Assembly: GCF_014489615.1 (NCBI RefSeq) | Contig: NZ_CP060825.1 | Location: 2,335,501-2,399,500 of the forward strand | Direction of reading: 5' to 3' | DNA: 64,000 nt | Source: Streptomyces genisteinicus | GTDB taxonomy: Bacteria > Actinomycetota > Actinomycetes > Streptomycetales > Streptomycetaceae | Shown here: positions 9,037-20,055 of the stretch, piece by piece | How the letters are laid out: each line of letters starts with the position of its first letter | Numbering within the stretch: the first letter of the stretch is position 1 | Program-made: the position numbers and the translations under genes | Notes under the pieces: generated by a model | Told to the model about the DNA's origin: nothing | The model's input: only the letters and a program-made list of their open reading frames with translations | The model's database searches: none

Positions 9037-9565
9037 GGTTACGGATCGCTTCCCCGCCGGTCAAACCGGCCCCCGCGCCCCCGCGACGGCCCTGAGCGGC
9101 ACCGGCACGCCCCGGCGGCACTGCTCCCCCCGAGCCCGCCCGGCACGGCCCGCGACGCGGCCTCCAGGACCGCGCGGCGAGCAGGCACGCCGGACGCCCG
9201 GCCCGCCCGGCACGGCCCGCCGCACCGTCCACCGCACGGCCCGCCGTCCCCTGTCCGTCCGTCCCGCGCCGGGTCGGTCCGCCCGTCCCGGGCAGCGCGG
9301 CGCCGCGCGGAGGCCCACCGGTCCGCCCGGTCGCCCGCTCCCCTGTCGCCCGCCGCCGGCACCGGCGCCGCGGGGCCCGTGAGGCGCCCCGCGACCGCGA
9401 CTCCGTACGCCCCGGGTGCCGGGGCACGCCCTCCTCCCGGCGAGGCCCCTCGGACCGGTCCCGGGACACGGCACGGGCGTGTGCCCCCGGACACGGCGCG
9501 GCCCGCCGCCGGTGGGACCGGCGACGGGCCGCGGACGCGGGCGGGGCGGACCCGCCCGGTGCCGA
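9037..9565. other. Gene-free GC-rich stretch between rne and rplU
   Basis: About 530 bases with extreme C/G bias and no ORF that looks coding in any frame. A short sequence, gcccggcacggcccgc, occurs twice (about 9137 and 9203). The right end carries the hairpin at 9498-9532 that probably terminates rne. Confidence 0.6.
9498..9532 (-). terminator. Terminator downstream of the RNase E/G gene
   Basis: A 15-bp stem with one mismatch and a 5-base loop (9513-9517), starting about 34 bases after the RNase E/G stop at 9566 on the minus strand. Confidence 0.7.
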
Positions 9566-12500
9566 CTACTCCTGCGACGTGCTCGCGGAGACCCCCGCGG
9601 GCGCCGCCTGCTCGGCGGCCACGGTCTTCTTCGAGACCTTCTTCGCGGTCGTCTTCTTGGCGGTCGTCTTCTTCGCGGCGGTCTTCTTGACCGCCGCCTT
9701 CTTCGCGGTGGCCTTCTTGGCGGTCTTGCGGGCCGCCTTCTTGGCCGCCGGAGCCGGAGCCCCGGCATCCTGCTCCGCGTCGTCCGCCTGCGCCACCGGC
9801 TCGTCGGCCTTCGTCGACGGGACCACCAGCACGGCGGCCTCGTCGGCACCCGCGGGCGAACCGGCCGGGGCGCTGACCTTGCGGGTCACCCGGCGGCGGG
9901 CACGCGGCGGGGCCGCGGCCGGCGCCTCGGCGACCGGCTCGGCAGCCTGCTCCGGCTCGGCCTCGGGCTGCGGCGCGGCGGCCGGAGCCGCCTCCACCAC
10001 GACCGCCTCGGCCGGCTCCGACGCCGCCGGAGCCCCGGCCGGCGCGGACGCCGCACGGGTCGCACGGCGACGGGTGCGGCCCGCCGGAGGCTGCTCCGCC
10101 ACGGCGGTGGACGCCTCGGCGACGGGTTCGGCGGCAGGCGCCTCGGCCGGCTCCGCCGCCACGGGCTCGGCGGCCTTCGGCGCACCCGCCGGAGCGCTGA
10201 CCTTGCGGGTCGCCCGGCGGCGCCCCCGTCCGCGCGTCGCGGCGGCCTCGGCCTCGGCGGCACTGCTGTAGAGCTCCTCGTCCGGTGCGAACGCGGGCTC
10301 GGCGAGCGCCGCCGGAGCCGCCGCCTCGGCGGCGACCTCCGCCTCGGACTCCGTCTCGTGCTCCGCCTGCCCGGCGGCCTGACCGTGCTCGTGGTCGTGC
10401 TCGTGCCCGAGGTCGTGGTCGTGACCGTGGTCCGCACCGGAACCGCCGCGACCGCGCTTCTTGGAGCGCTTGCCGCCGCCCCCGCCACCGGAGGCGGACG
10501 GCTGCTCCATGTGCACGATCACACCGCGGCCGTTGCAGTGGACGCAGGTCTCGGAGAACGACTCCAGCAGGCCCTGGCCGACCCGCTTGCGGGTCATCTG
10601 CACCAGGCCCAGCGAGGTCACCTCGGCGACCTGGTGCTTGGTCCGGTCCCGGCCCAGGCACTCCAGCAGGCGCCGCATGACGAGGTCCCGGTTGGACTCC
10701 AGCACCATGTCGATGAAGTCGACGACGACGATGCCGCCGAGGTCGCGCAGCCGCAGCTGACGCACGATCTCCTCGGCCGCCTCCAGGTTGTTCCTGGTGA
10801 CGGTCTCCTCCAGGTTGCCGCCCTGGCCGGTGAACTTGCCGGTGTTGACGTCGACGACGATCATCGCCTCGGTCTTGTCGATCACCAGCGACCCGCCGCT
10901 CGGCAGCCAGACCTTGCGGTCCAGCGCCTTCATCAGCTGCTCGTCGATCCGGTGCACCGCGAACACGTCGGTCTCGCTGGTCCACCGCTGCAGGCGGTCG
11001 GCGAGGTCGGGAGCCACGTGCGAGACGTAGCCGTGGATGGTCTCCCACGCCTCGTCACCGCTGACGACGACCTTGGAGAAGTCCTCGTTGAAGATGTCGC
11101 GCACGACCCGGACCGTCATGTCCGGCTCGCCGTAGAGCAGCGTCGGGGCGTTGCCGCTCTTCGCCTTCTTCCTGATGTCCTCCCACTGCGACTGGAGCCG
11201 CTCGACGTCACGGCGCAGCTCGTCCTCGCTCGCGCCCTCGGCGGCGGTGCGCACGATGACGCCCGCGTCCTCGGGGACGATCTTCTTGAGGATCGTCTTC
11301 AGACGCGCCCGCTCGGTGTCGGGCAGCTTGCGGCTGATGCCGGTCATCGAGCCCTCGGGCACGTAGACCAGGTAGCGGCCGGGCAGCGAGACCTGGCTGG
11401 TGAGACGGGCGCCCTTGTGGCCGATCGGGTCCTTCGTCACCTGGACGAGGACCGACTGGCCGGACTTGAGCGCGGCCTCGATGCGGCGCGGACCGCCGGA
11501 CATGCCGAGGGCGTCGAAGTTGACCTCACCGGCGTACAGGACCGCGTTGCGGCCCTTGCCGATGTCGACGAACGCGGCCTCCATCGACGGCAGCACGTTC
11601 TGGACCTTGCCCAGGTAGACGTTGCCGACGTAGCTGGTGGACTGCTCCTTGTTGACGTAGTGCTCGACGAGCACGTCGTCCTCGAGGACACCGATCTGGG
11701 TGCGCTCGCCGCTCTGGCGGACGACCATCACCCGCTCGACGGCCTCGCGGCGGGCCAGGAACTCCGCCTCGGTGATGATCGGCACCCGGCGGCGGCCCTG
11801 CTCGCGGCCCTCGCGGCGGCGCTGCTTCTTCGCCTCCAGACGGGTCGAGCCCTTGATGGACTGGACCTCGTCGCTCGGCTCCTCCTTCTTGCGGGGCTCG
11901 CGGACCTTGACGACCGTGCGCTCCGGGTCGTCCGTGCCCGTCTCGCCCTCGGCGGCGGCGTCACCGCTGCGACGGCGACGGCGACGGCGACGGCGGCTGC
12001 TGGACGTGCCGGCCGCGGACGGGGTGTCCGCGCCGGACTCCTCGTCGTCCTCGTCGGCCTCGCCCTGCTCCTCGTCGGCGGCCTCCGGCTCCTCGGACGA
12101 CTCGTCCTGCCCCTCGCCCTCGTCCGCGGCCTCGCCCCGGCGACGGCGGCGGCCTCCGCGGCGACGACGGCGCGAAGGACGGTCCTCGTAGTCGTCCGAC
12201 TCCTCGGACTGCCCGTCCTCGGCCTGCTCGGGCTCGGTCCCGTCCTCCTCCTCGGCGGCGGCGGTCACCGGCTCGGCGGGCGTCTCGACGGCCTCGGCGG
12301 CGGCCGCGGGCTCACCGCGGCGGCGACGGCGGCGACGGCCCGCGGGCTCCTCGGCGGCGGCCGCGGCGTCCTCGTCCTGCCGGACCTCGGCCGGGGCGCT
12401 CGCCGCGGCGGCGGCAGCGGCGGCGGCCGTCTCGGGCGTCTGGAACATCGGCTCGGCGAAGACGGGCGCCTGGAACGTCGGCACGGCGGGCCGTGCGGCG

Positions 12501-13603
12501 CGACGGCCCCTGGCCGGGCGCTCGTCGGCCTGCGAGGTGAACTCGGCGGGGGCGGCGGCACGCCGCCCGGCGCGGCCACGGGTGGCGGCCTTCTCGGCGG
12601 CGGCGACCTCGGTCTCCTCCGCGGCGATCTGCTCGGCGACACCCTCCGGCAGGCTCTCGCCCTCCGCGGGGGTCTCCCCGGCCTCGGCGGCCTTGGGCGC
12701 ACCGGCGGGGGCGGTGGCCTTGCGGGTGGCCCGGCGGCGCGTACGCGGCGCGGGCGCCTCCTCGGCCGGAGCGGCAGGCTCGGCGGCGGCCTCGGCGGGC
12801 TCCGTCACCTCGGCGTCCCGTGCCGCCTCGGCGGCCTTGGGCGCACCGGCGGGGGCCGACGCACGACGGCGGGCACGACGGGGCGCGGGCGCCTCCTCGA
12901 CCGGAGCGGCGGCCTCGGCCACCTCCTCCTCCGGCTCCTCGTCCACCGCGACGTCCTCGACGACGACCGGCTCGGGCGCGGTCTCCGGGGCCTTGGGCGC
13001 ACCGGCGGGGGCCGACGCACGACGGCGGGCACGACGGGGCGCGGGCGCCTCCTCGACCGGAGCGGCGGCCTCGGCCACCTCCTCCTCCGGCTCCTCGTCC
13101 ACCGCGACGTCCTCGACGACGACCGGCTCGGGCGCGGCCGTCTTGCGGGTGGCCCGGCGACGGGTACGCGGCGCGGGCGCCTCCTCGGCCGGCTCAGCGG
13201 CCGCGGGCTGCGACTCCTCTGCCGCCACCGGCTCCGGCGCGGCCGTCTTGCGGGTGGCCCGGCGGCGCGTACGCGGCGCGGGCGCCTCCTCGGCCGGCTC
13301 AGCGGCCGCGGGCTGCGACTCCTCCGCCGCCACCGGCTCCGGCGCGGCCGTCTTGCGGGTGGCCCGGCGGCGCGTACGCGGCGCGGGCGCCTCCTCCACG
13401 GGCGCGTCGGCCGTCCCGTCCGCCGCGGCGGACGGGGATGCGGCCGCGGTCTGCGTGCCGGAGTCACCACCGGTCTCCGGAGGACCGGCCGGACGCGACG
13501 CGGCGCGGCGCCGGCGGCGCGGCGGCAGCGTGTCGCTCGGGCTGGTGTGATCTTCGTTCTGCGCGTTACCGGCAGAGCCGGACTCATTCGGCTGTTCGAG
13601 CAT
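9566..13603 (-). CDS. rne: Ribonuclease E/G (RNase ES type) with repeat-expanded flanks
   Basis: 1345 aa from ATG 13603 (MLEQPNESGSAG), chosen because GGGAG lies 9-10 bases upstream; the 50 in-frame residues before it are low-complexity. The catalytic core is central: an S1-type RNA-binding domain from about residue 655, the DNase I-like active site VVVDFIDM (Asp962 and Asp965), and the zinc-link CVHCNGRG (Cys1020, Cys1023). The N-terminal ~620 residues are Ala/Pro/Glu-rich with repeated Arg patches (RTRRRATRK, PRRARRRASAP), then acidic stretches. The C-terminal tail is Lys/Ala-rich and histone H1-like (TAKKAAVKKTAAKKTT). In Streptomyces the flanks are thought to be RNA- and protein-binding arms of a degradosome-like complex, with a swapped layout relative to E. 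coli RNase E. Parts of the N-terminal arm are exact DNA repeats. Confidence 0.95.
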   Translation of the reverse strand: MLEQPNESGSAGNAQNEDHTSPSDTLPPRRRRRAASRPAGPPETGGDSGTQTAAASPSAAADGTADAPVEEAPAPRTRRRATRKTAAPEPVAAEESQPAAAEPAEEAPAPRTRRRATRKTAAPEPVAAEESQPAAAEPAEEAPAPRTRRRATRKTAAPEPVVVEDVAVDEEPEEEVAEAAAPVEEAPAPRRARRRASAPAGAPKAPETAPEPVVVEDVAVDEEPEEEVAEAAAPVEEAPAPRRARRRASAPAGAPKAAEAARDAEVTEPAEAAAEPAAPAEEAPAPRTRRRATRKATAPAGAPKAAEAGETPAEGESLPEGVAEQIAAEETEVAAAEKAATRGRAGRRAAAPAEFTSQADERPARGRRAARPAVPTFQAPVFAEPMFQTPETAAAAAAAAASAPAEVRQDEDAAAAAEEPAGRRRRRRRGEPAAAAEAVETPAEPVTAAAEEEDGTEPEQAEDGQSEESDDYEDRPSRRRRRGGRRRRRGEAADEGEGQDESSEEPEAADEEQGEADEDDEESGADTPSAAGTSSSRRRRRRRRRSGDAAAEGETGTDDPERTVVKVREPRKKEEPSDEVQSIKGSTRLEAKKQRRREGREQGRRRVPIITEAEFLARREAVERVMVVRQSGERTQIGVLEDDVLVEHYVNKEQSTSYVGNVYLGKVQNVLPSMEAAFVDIGKGRNAVLYAGEVNFDALGMSGGPRRIEAALKSGQSVLVQVTKDPIGHKGARLTSQVSLPGRYLVYVPEGSMTGISRKLPDTERARLKTILKKIVPEDAGVIVRTAAEGASEDELRRDVERLQSQWEDIRKKAKSGNAPTLLYGEPDMTVRVVRDIFNEDFSKVVVSGDEAWETIHGYVSHVAPDLADRLQRWTSETDVFAVHRIDEQLMKALDRKVWLPSGGSLVIDKTEAMIVVDVNTGKFTGQGGNLEETVTRNNLEAAEEIVRQLRLRDLGGIVVVDFIDMVLESNRDLVMRRLLECLGRDRTKHQVAEVTSLGLVQMTRKRVGQGLLESFSETCVHCNGRGVIVHMEQPSASGGGGGGKRSKKRGRGGSGADHGHDHDLGHEHDHEHGQAAGQAEHETESEAEVAAEAAAPAALAEPAFAPDEELYSSAAEAEAAATRGRGRRRATRKVSAPAGAPKAAEPVAAEPAEAPAAEPVAEASTAVAEQPPAGRTRRRATRAASAPAGAPAASEPAEAVVVEAAPAAAPQPEAEPEQAAEPVAEAPAAAPPRARRRVTRKVSAPAGSPAGADEAAVLVVPSTKADEPVAQADDAEQDAGAPAPAAKKAARKTAKKATAKKAAVKKTAAKKTTAKKTTAKKVSKKTVAAEQAAPAGVSASTSQE
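12833..13137 (-). repeat. 156-bp tandem repeat, two copies, inside rne
   Basis: 12833-12981 and 12989-13137 are identical over 149 bases with a period of 156 (52 codons). The unit encodes an acidic stretch (VVVEDVAVDEEPEEEV) followed by an Arg-rich patch. Perfect identity points to recent duplication or gene conversion. Confidence 0.95.
13137..13391 (-). repeat. 105-bp tandem repeat, about 2.5 copies, inside rne
   Basis: Units begin at about 13137, 13242 and 13347 with a period of 105 bases (35 codons) and only a few substitutions. Each encodes the basic patch RTRRRATRKTAAPEP followed by an Ala/Glu linker. It adjoins the 156-bp repeat. Confidence 0.9.
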
Positions 13604-13836
13604 GCGGGCGTTTCTCCCGTCGTGCCCCCGGGCGCCGCGCCTGGATCCGGTCCGGCCGCGGCCCGCGTGATGTGCGCGGTGCCGCCGTCCGGGGCGCGGG
13701 CGCCGCACGGGAGCTGATGTATGGCTCGCCGGTTCCGTACGCGATGTACGCACGGCCTGGCGAAAGTCTCCTGTGGTCCTGCGCGGCCCGACCCAGGTGG
13801 CTCCCGAGTACCAGGGCTGCGCATCGACGACCGTCC

Positions 13837-14658
13837 CTACGCGGCGGGACCTTCCGGCGCCGTCGCAGAGGCGGTTCCGGCGGCCGTGGGTGAAGCGGCC
13901 GGGACAGCCTCGCGGTCGGGCGCGAGCGGGTCGGTCACCGTGCCGGACTCCTCGTCGAAGAGCCCCTGCGCCAGCCTGGTCACCGCTGCGGGGACCGGCG
14001 GCGCCAGGTCGGCCACAGCTCGGAGACCGGACAGGACGTCGTCGGGTCGCACGGCAGGTGTCACGTGCCGAACAACCAGCCGCAGTATCGCACAGGGCCC
14101 GTCCCCCGGCCTATCAGGCTGTGTACAAGCCGCCTCGAGAGCCGCTACAGCCCCTCGCGCGTCGAAGGTACGCATCCCGTTCTTGGTCTTCCGCTGGACC
14201 TCCACGGACGGGGCGGCGAGGAACGCGGCGACGGCCTTCTCCGCCGCCTCCGGCTCGACGCCCTCCAGCCGCAGCTCCCAGACGGAAGCGGTGAGCCGGT
14301 CCGCGAGGCCCGGGGTACGGGCCTCCACGGCGTCGGTGATGTCCAGGCCGGCCGGCAGCGACTCGTCCAGCAGCTCACGCAGCCTGACCGGGTCGCGGTG
14401 CGCGGTGAGGGCGATCTCCAGGTACTCGGCCTCGCTGCCCGTGCCGGTGGGTGCGGCATTGGCGTACGACACCTTCGGGTGCGGGGTGAAACCCGCCGAG
14501 TACGCCATGGGCACCTCGGCACGCCGCAGCGCCCGCTCGAAGGCTCGCTGGAAGTCACGGTGGCTGGTGAACCGGAGGCGGCCGCGCTTGGTGTAGCGCA
14601 GTCGGATGCGCTGCACCGCAGGTGCGGGCGGCGGGCCTTCGGGCTGTCGCTTGCCCAG
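13837..14658 (-). CDS. TIGR03936 family radical-SAM-associated protein (DUF2344)
   Basis: 273 aa if translation begins at CTG 14658. No ATG or GTG gives the expected N-terminus (L/M)GKRQPEGPP; the next in-frame ATG upstream (14706) adds a Pro/Ala-rich stretch. GAGGAG at 14672-14667 sits 8 bases before the CTG, an ideal Shine-Dalgarno site, so a CTG start is preferred. The conserved core is RLRYTKRGRLRFTSHRDFQR, then RRAEVPMAYSAGFTPHPK and the AEYLEIAL region. The family is nearly always encoded beside a B12-binding radical SAM protein, as here (15190-17115), and probably works with it. The molecular function is unknown; a tRNA- or rRNA-modification role is a guess. Confidence 0.85.
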   Translation of the reverse strand: MGKRQPEGPPPAPAVQRIRLRYTKRGRLRFTSHRDFQRAFERALRRAEVPMAYSAGFTPHPKVSYANAAPTGTGSEAEYLEIALTAHRDPVRLRELLDESLPAGLDITDAVEARTPGLADRLTASVWELRLEGVEPEAAEKAVAAFLAAPSVEVQRKTKNGMRTFDARGAVAALEAACTQPDRPGDGPCAILRLVVRHVTPAVRPDDVLSGLRAVADLAPPVPAAVTRLAQGLFDEESGTVTDPLAPDREAVPAASPTAAGTASATAPEGPAA

Positions 14659-14742
14659 TGGTTCTTCTCCTCGGTGCGGGGCGGGCGCGGGTGGCGCGCC
14701 GCCCACGGACGTGCGGGGGGTTCCTTCGGGGGCGGGCCCGCC

Positions 14743-15030
14743 TCACACCCGCTCGGGGAGCGAGGTCTCGGTGCCGGCCGCCACGCCGGGAACGGTCTGT
14801 GGTTGTTGCGTACCCACCAGATTACGCGCCTGAAGCGCCGGACCGGGAACGGGCTCGGCGGCCCGGGGTCCGCCGGCCGGGGCGCGCCAGGCGCCACGGC
14901 GGGCCTGCCGCACGGTCTCCCGCGCCCCGGCGAGCGCTCCGCGGACGGCGCGGCCCGCGGCACGCGAGACGAATCCCGCCACCCGCCACGCGACCTGGAG
15001 GGCCGCCCCGGTCTCGCGTCCGGTCGGCAC
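14743..15030 (-). CDS. Possible small hypothetical protein (95 aa)
   Basis: A GTG-initiated frame between the two radical-SAM-linked genes has strongly G/C third positions over most of its length and a plausible GGGAAAG five bases upstream. The middle (VAWRVAGFVSRAAGRAVRGALAG, quoted here as VAWRVAGFVS...RGALAG) looks like an amphipathic or weakly hydrophobic helix; the C-terminal third is loosely biased. No family recognised. It may be a real small protein or a chance frame. Confidence 0.3.
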   Translation of the reverse strand: MPTGRETGAALQVAWRVAGFVSRAAGRAVRGALAGARETVRQARRGAWRAPAGGPRAAEPVPGPALQARNLVGTQQPQTVPGVAAGTETSLPERV

Positions 15031-15130
15031 CGGGGCTTTCCCAGGTCCCTGCCCGGCAGGACGCCGTCCGGCCCCGTCCGGATCTTTCCCCCTGCCCGGG
15101 GAACCTCCGGCGGACTCCCGGAAACGGGAA

Positions 15131-15168
15131 GAGGCCCGGTCCCGAGGTATCCCTCCGGACCGGGCCTC
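15131..15168 (-). terminator. Terminator downstream of the B12-binding radical SAM gene
   Basis: A perfect 12-bp GC-rich stem (15131-15142 with 15157-15168) with a 14-base loop, 22 bases after the stop at 15190 on the minus strand. It suggests that the radical SAM gene and the DUF2344 gene are not always co-transcribed. Confidence 0.75.
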
Positions 15169-15189
15169 CCCCTGGCAGGGGGCGGGCGC

Positions 15190-17115
<1,926 letters not shown>

Positions 17116-17260
17116 CTGGAACCTTCGTGGAGCTGGCGGGGGCGACTCTCAAGCGTAACGCCACCGGGAGCGCCCCTTGAACGCCGCCGGGAGCACCCCC
17201 TTGTCCGGCGCCGATGGACCGTCCCGCCCGGCACCGGTGAGCCGCCCCGCCCGCCGCTGC

Positions 17261-18775
17261 TCAGGAGGTGAGTGCCGCCCGGAGTCCGGGTTCGGCCGCG
17301 GCGTCCCACACCTCGGGCAGCTCCGCCTCCCGCTCGGTGGCCTGCGCCTGCTCGTGGCCGTGCAGCAGTCCCCAGGTGAAGGCGGACTCCCCCGCCGCGT
17401 GGGCGGTGACGGCGAGGTCGCGGATCGCGTCCCGGGCGACCACGCTGTCCTGGTGGTCTCCGAGGACCTTCTGGACGGCCTTCATCCGCTTGGCGAACCT
17501 CCGGGCCGGGCGGCCGAGGGCGGGGGTGGCCGCCTCCGCCGCGTAGCGGGCGCGCTTGGCCGCCTTGCGGGATTCGTGGAGGGCGGTGTCGCGTTCGGGG
17601 CCGGGGTCGAGTCCGAGGGCGTGCTCGACCCGGCGTTCGACGCGGCGGTATTCGCGCAGCACGGCGTCGGGGATGGCCGCGTCCGGCGCCTTGCGTGCCG
17701 CCTTGAGCAGGGGCGGGTCGGCGAGGAGTGTGTCGAGCCGGGCGAGGAGGCCGAGGTAGCGGTCGCTGTCGAGGGCGGCCAGCGCGGTGCGCCGGGTGGT
17801 CCGGTCGCCGTCCGCGGCCCAGGCGGTCAGGCGTGCCTCGACGGGGCCGAGGACGAGGGTGTCGGGGAGTGCGCCGACGCGGGCGCGGAGGCGTTCGGCG
17901 AGGACTTCCTGGTCGCGGGCGGCGCCGAGTTCACCGGCGAGCCACTTGAGGTCGTCGATGAGGGGCTGCGTGGTCTCGCGGTCGACGATCCTGCGGTAGG
18001 TGCGCAGGGCGCTGCGCAGCCGGCGGGTGGCGACGCGCATCTGGTGGACGGCGTCGGGCAGGTCGCGGCGGACGCCGGGGTCGTAGGCGGTGAGGGCGTC
18101 GGCCTGCTCGCGGAGGTAGCCGAGGACGTGGTCGCCGGCGGTGCGGGGGTCGGGGAGCGGGGTGGGCGGTTGGGGTGCCGGGCCGGTCTCGCCGAGGGCG
18201 CGGGCGAGTTTGGAGGGGGCGGCGGAGTGCCGCAGGCCGGCTTTGCGGAGCTTCTTGTCGGCGGCGTCGAGGAAGGCCCGGTCGGTGTCGTCGGCGAGTT
18301 CCACCTCGATCTCGTCCCATTGCGCGGTGCCGCCCCCGCCGTCGAGGCGTTCGGCGACGACGGCGTCCCGGCTGAGTTCGGCGAGCAGGGTGCCGTCCGC
18401 GTCGAGCAGGTGGTGCACGTCGCGGACGGAGAGGAGGCGTACGACGGGGTGCAGTGCGGCGCCGCGGGTGTGGACCCGGGCGAGGGCGGCGAGTCCGGCG
18501 GGCACGGTGTCGGAGAGGGGGGCGGTGATCTCGTCGCGGACGCCGGGTTCGACGGGCAGTTTGAGGTGCCATCCGGCGTCGGTGCCGCCGGTTCTGCGGC
18601 GGAGGGTGACGGAGGCGGCGGCGAGCCGCAGGTCCGGGGTGTCGTAGTAGACGGCGTCCAGTTCGGTGACGCCCCGCTCGTCGACGTCGGTGACGCCGGG
18701 GATCTTCCTGAGGTCGGGGAGGAGGGTGTCGGGGCCGGCTTCGTACTTCCGCTCGATCTCGCGCTTGTCCGCCAT
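17261..18775 (-). CDS. CYTH and CHAD domain-containing protein
   Basis: 504 aa. It opens with the CYTH signature ExExK (REIERKYEA, residues 5-13), followed by the triphosphate-tunnel strands (VYYDTPDLRL, VTLRRRTGG, HLKLPV) to about residue 200. The rest is an all-helical CHAD domain with conserved His/Arg/Lys (HQMRVATRRLRSAL, HESRKAAKRARYAAE, GDHQD). CYTH enzymes hydrolyse inorganic triphosphate or thiamine triphosphate; CHAD domains bind inorganic polyphosphate. A role in polyphosphate metabolism is likely from the family. The gene stands alone between the radical SAM gene and the elongation cluster. Confidence 0.93.
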   Translation of the reverse strand: MADKREIERKYEAGPDTLLPDLRKIPGVTDVDERGVTELDAVYYDTPDLRLAAASVTLRRRTGGTDAGWHLKLPVEPGVRDEITAPLSDTVPAGLAALARVHTRGAALHPVVRLLSVRDVHHLLDADGTLLAELSRDAVVAERLDGGGGTAQWDEIEVELADDTDRAFLDAADKKLRKAGLRHSAAPSKLARALGETGPAPQPPTPLPDPRTAGDHVLGYLREQADALTAYDPGVRRDLPDAVHQMRVATRRLRSALRTYRRIVDRETTQPLIDDLKWLAGELGAARDQEVLAERLRARVGALPDTLVLGPVEARLTAWAADGDRTTRRTALAALDSDRYLGLLARLDTLLADPPLLKAARKAPDAAIPDAVLREYRRVERRVEHALGLDPGPERDTALHESRKAAKRARYAAEAATPALGRPARRFAKRMKAVQKVLGDHQDSVVARDAIRDLAVTAHAAGESAFTWGLLHGHEQAQATEREAELPEVWDAAAEPGLRAALTS

Positions 18776-18852
18776 GCCCCGAATCTAGTGCGGACGGGCG
18801 CGCGGCGGGAGTGCGCGCGGCCGCCGCGCCCTGGGCACGGCGGCCGGTTCGC

Positions 18853-20052
18853 TCAGGCGCTTATGGGTTTCTGCACTCTGATCGACTGGAGGAGTCCGAC
18901 CGCTATCCAGACGGCGAACATCGAGGTGCCGCCGTAGGAGACGAAGGGCAGCGGGAGTCCGGCGACGGGCATGATGCCCATCGCCATGCCGATGTTCTCG
19001 AAGGCCTGGAAGGCGAACCAGGCGATGATTCCGGCGGCGACGATGGTGCCGTAGAGCTCGGTGGTCTCGCGGGCGATGCGGCAGGCGCGCCAGAGCACGA
19101 CGCCGAGGAGGACCAGGATGAGGCCGGCGCCGACGAAGCCGAGTTCCTCGCCGGCGACGGTGAAGATGAAGTCGGTCTGCTGTTCGGGGACGAACTGGCC
19201 GGTGGTCTGGTGTCCGTTGAAGAGTCCGGCGCCGTAGAGGCCGCCGGAGCCGATGGCGATGCGGGCCTGGTTGGTGTTGTAGCCGACTCCGGCCGGGTCG
19301 AGTTCGGGGTTGGCGAAGGCGGCGAAGCGGTTGATCTGGTACTCGTCGAGCACGCCGAGGGCGGCGACGAGGACGGCGCCTGCCGCGCCGGCGCCGAGCA
19401 GGCCGAGGATCCAGCGGTTGGACGCGCCGGAGGCGAGCAGCACGCCGAGCACGATGACGACCATGACCATGACGGAGCCGAGGTCGGGCATCATCATGAC
19501 GATCGCCATGGGGAGGACGGCGAAGGCGAGGGACTTGGCGACGGTGCGGTGGTCGGGGTGGAGCTGGTCGCCGGCGTCGACCCGGGCGGCGAGCATCATC
19601 GCCATGCCGAGGATGATGGTGATCTTCACGAACTCGGACGGCTGGAGCGACAGTCCGCCGATGACGAGCCAGGCGTGCGCGCCGTTGATGGTGGCGCCGA
19701 GCGGGGTGAGGACGAGCAGCACCAGGACCACGGAGAGGCCGTAGAGCACGGGGACCGCGCCGCGCAGGGTGCGGTGGCCCAGCCAGACGGTGGCGACCAT
19801 CAGGGCGAAGCCGATGCCGATGTTGAGGCTGTGCTTGATGAGGAAGCTGTACGGGTCGCCGTCGTTGAGTTCGGTGCGGCCCCGGGTGGCGGACCACACG
19901 AGCAGCGCGCCGATGACCGACAGGGCGAGCGCCGAGAACATCAGGGGCCAGTCGAGCCGGCGGGCGACCGAGTCGCGGGCGCTGAGCCGGGACCACAGTC
20001 CCCCGCGCTCGGGTCCGTATCCGGAGACGGAGAATCCGCCTGCGCCTGTCAT
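18853..20052 (-). CDS. rodA: SEDS family peptidoglycan glycosyltransferase RodA
   Basis: 399 aa with about ten membrane helices. SEDS features include the segment HAWLVIGGLSLQPSEFVK, an extracytoplasmic loop with YNTNQARIAIGSGGLYG, and the C-terminal NIGMAMGIMPVAGLPLPFVSYGG (written here in pieces: NIGMAMGIMPV and LPLPFVSYGG). RodA polymerises lipid II into glycan strands together with its class B PBP. The start is 3 bases after the pbp2 stop, so the two are tightly coupled. In S. coelicolor the gene at this place is called sfr and contributes to spore-wall synthesis with the Mre proteins. Confidence 0.97.
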   Translation of the reverse strand: MTGAGGFSVSGYGPERGGLWSRLSARDSVARRLDWPLMFSALALSVIGALLVWSATRGRTELNDGDPYSFLIKHSLNIGIGFALMVATVWLGHRTLRGAVPVLYGLSVVLVLLVLTPLGATINGAHAWLVIGGLSLQPSEFVKITIILGMAMMLAARVDAGDQLHPDHRTVAKSLAFAVLPMAIVMMMPDLGSVMVMVVIVLGVLLASGASNRWILGLLGAGAAGAVLVAALGVLDEYQINRFAAFANPELDPAGVGYNTNQARIAIGSGGLYGAGLFNGHQTTGQFVPEQQTDFIFTVAGEELGFVGAGLILVLLGVVLWRACRIARETTELYGTIVAAGIIAWFAFQAFENIGMAMGIMPVAGLPLPFVSYGGTSMFAVWIAVGLLQSIRVQKPISA

Positions 20053-20055
20053 GTT

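Noticed and set aside
12833..13391. CRISPR-like repeat array
   Set aside because: Units are 105 and 156 bases, adjacent without spacers, and in frame within rne.
9416..13717. 1433-residue plus-strand open frame over rne
   Set aside because: Antisense shadow of the repeat-rich RNase E/G gene; the low-complexity product has no recognisable fold.
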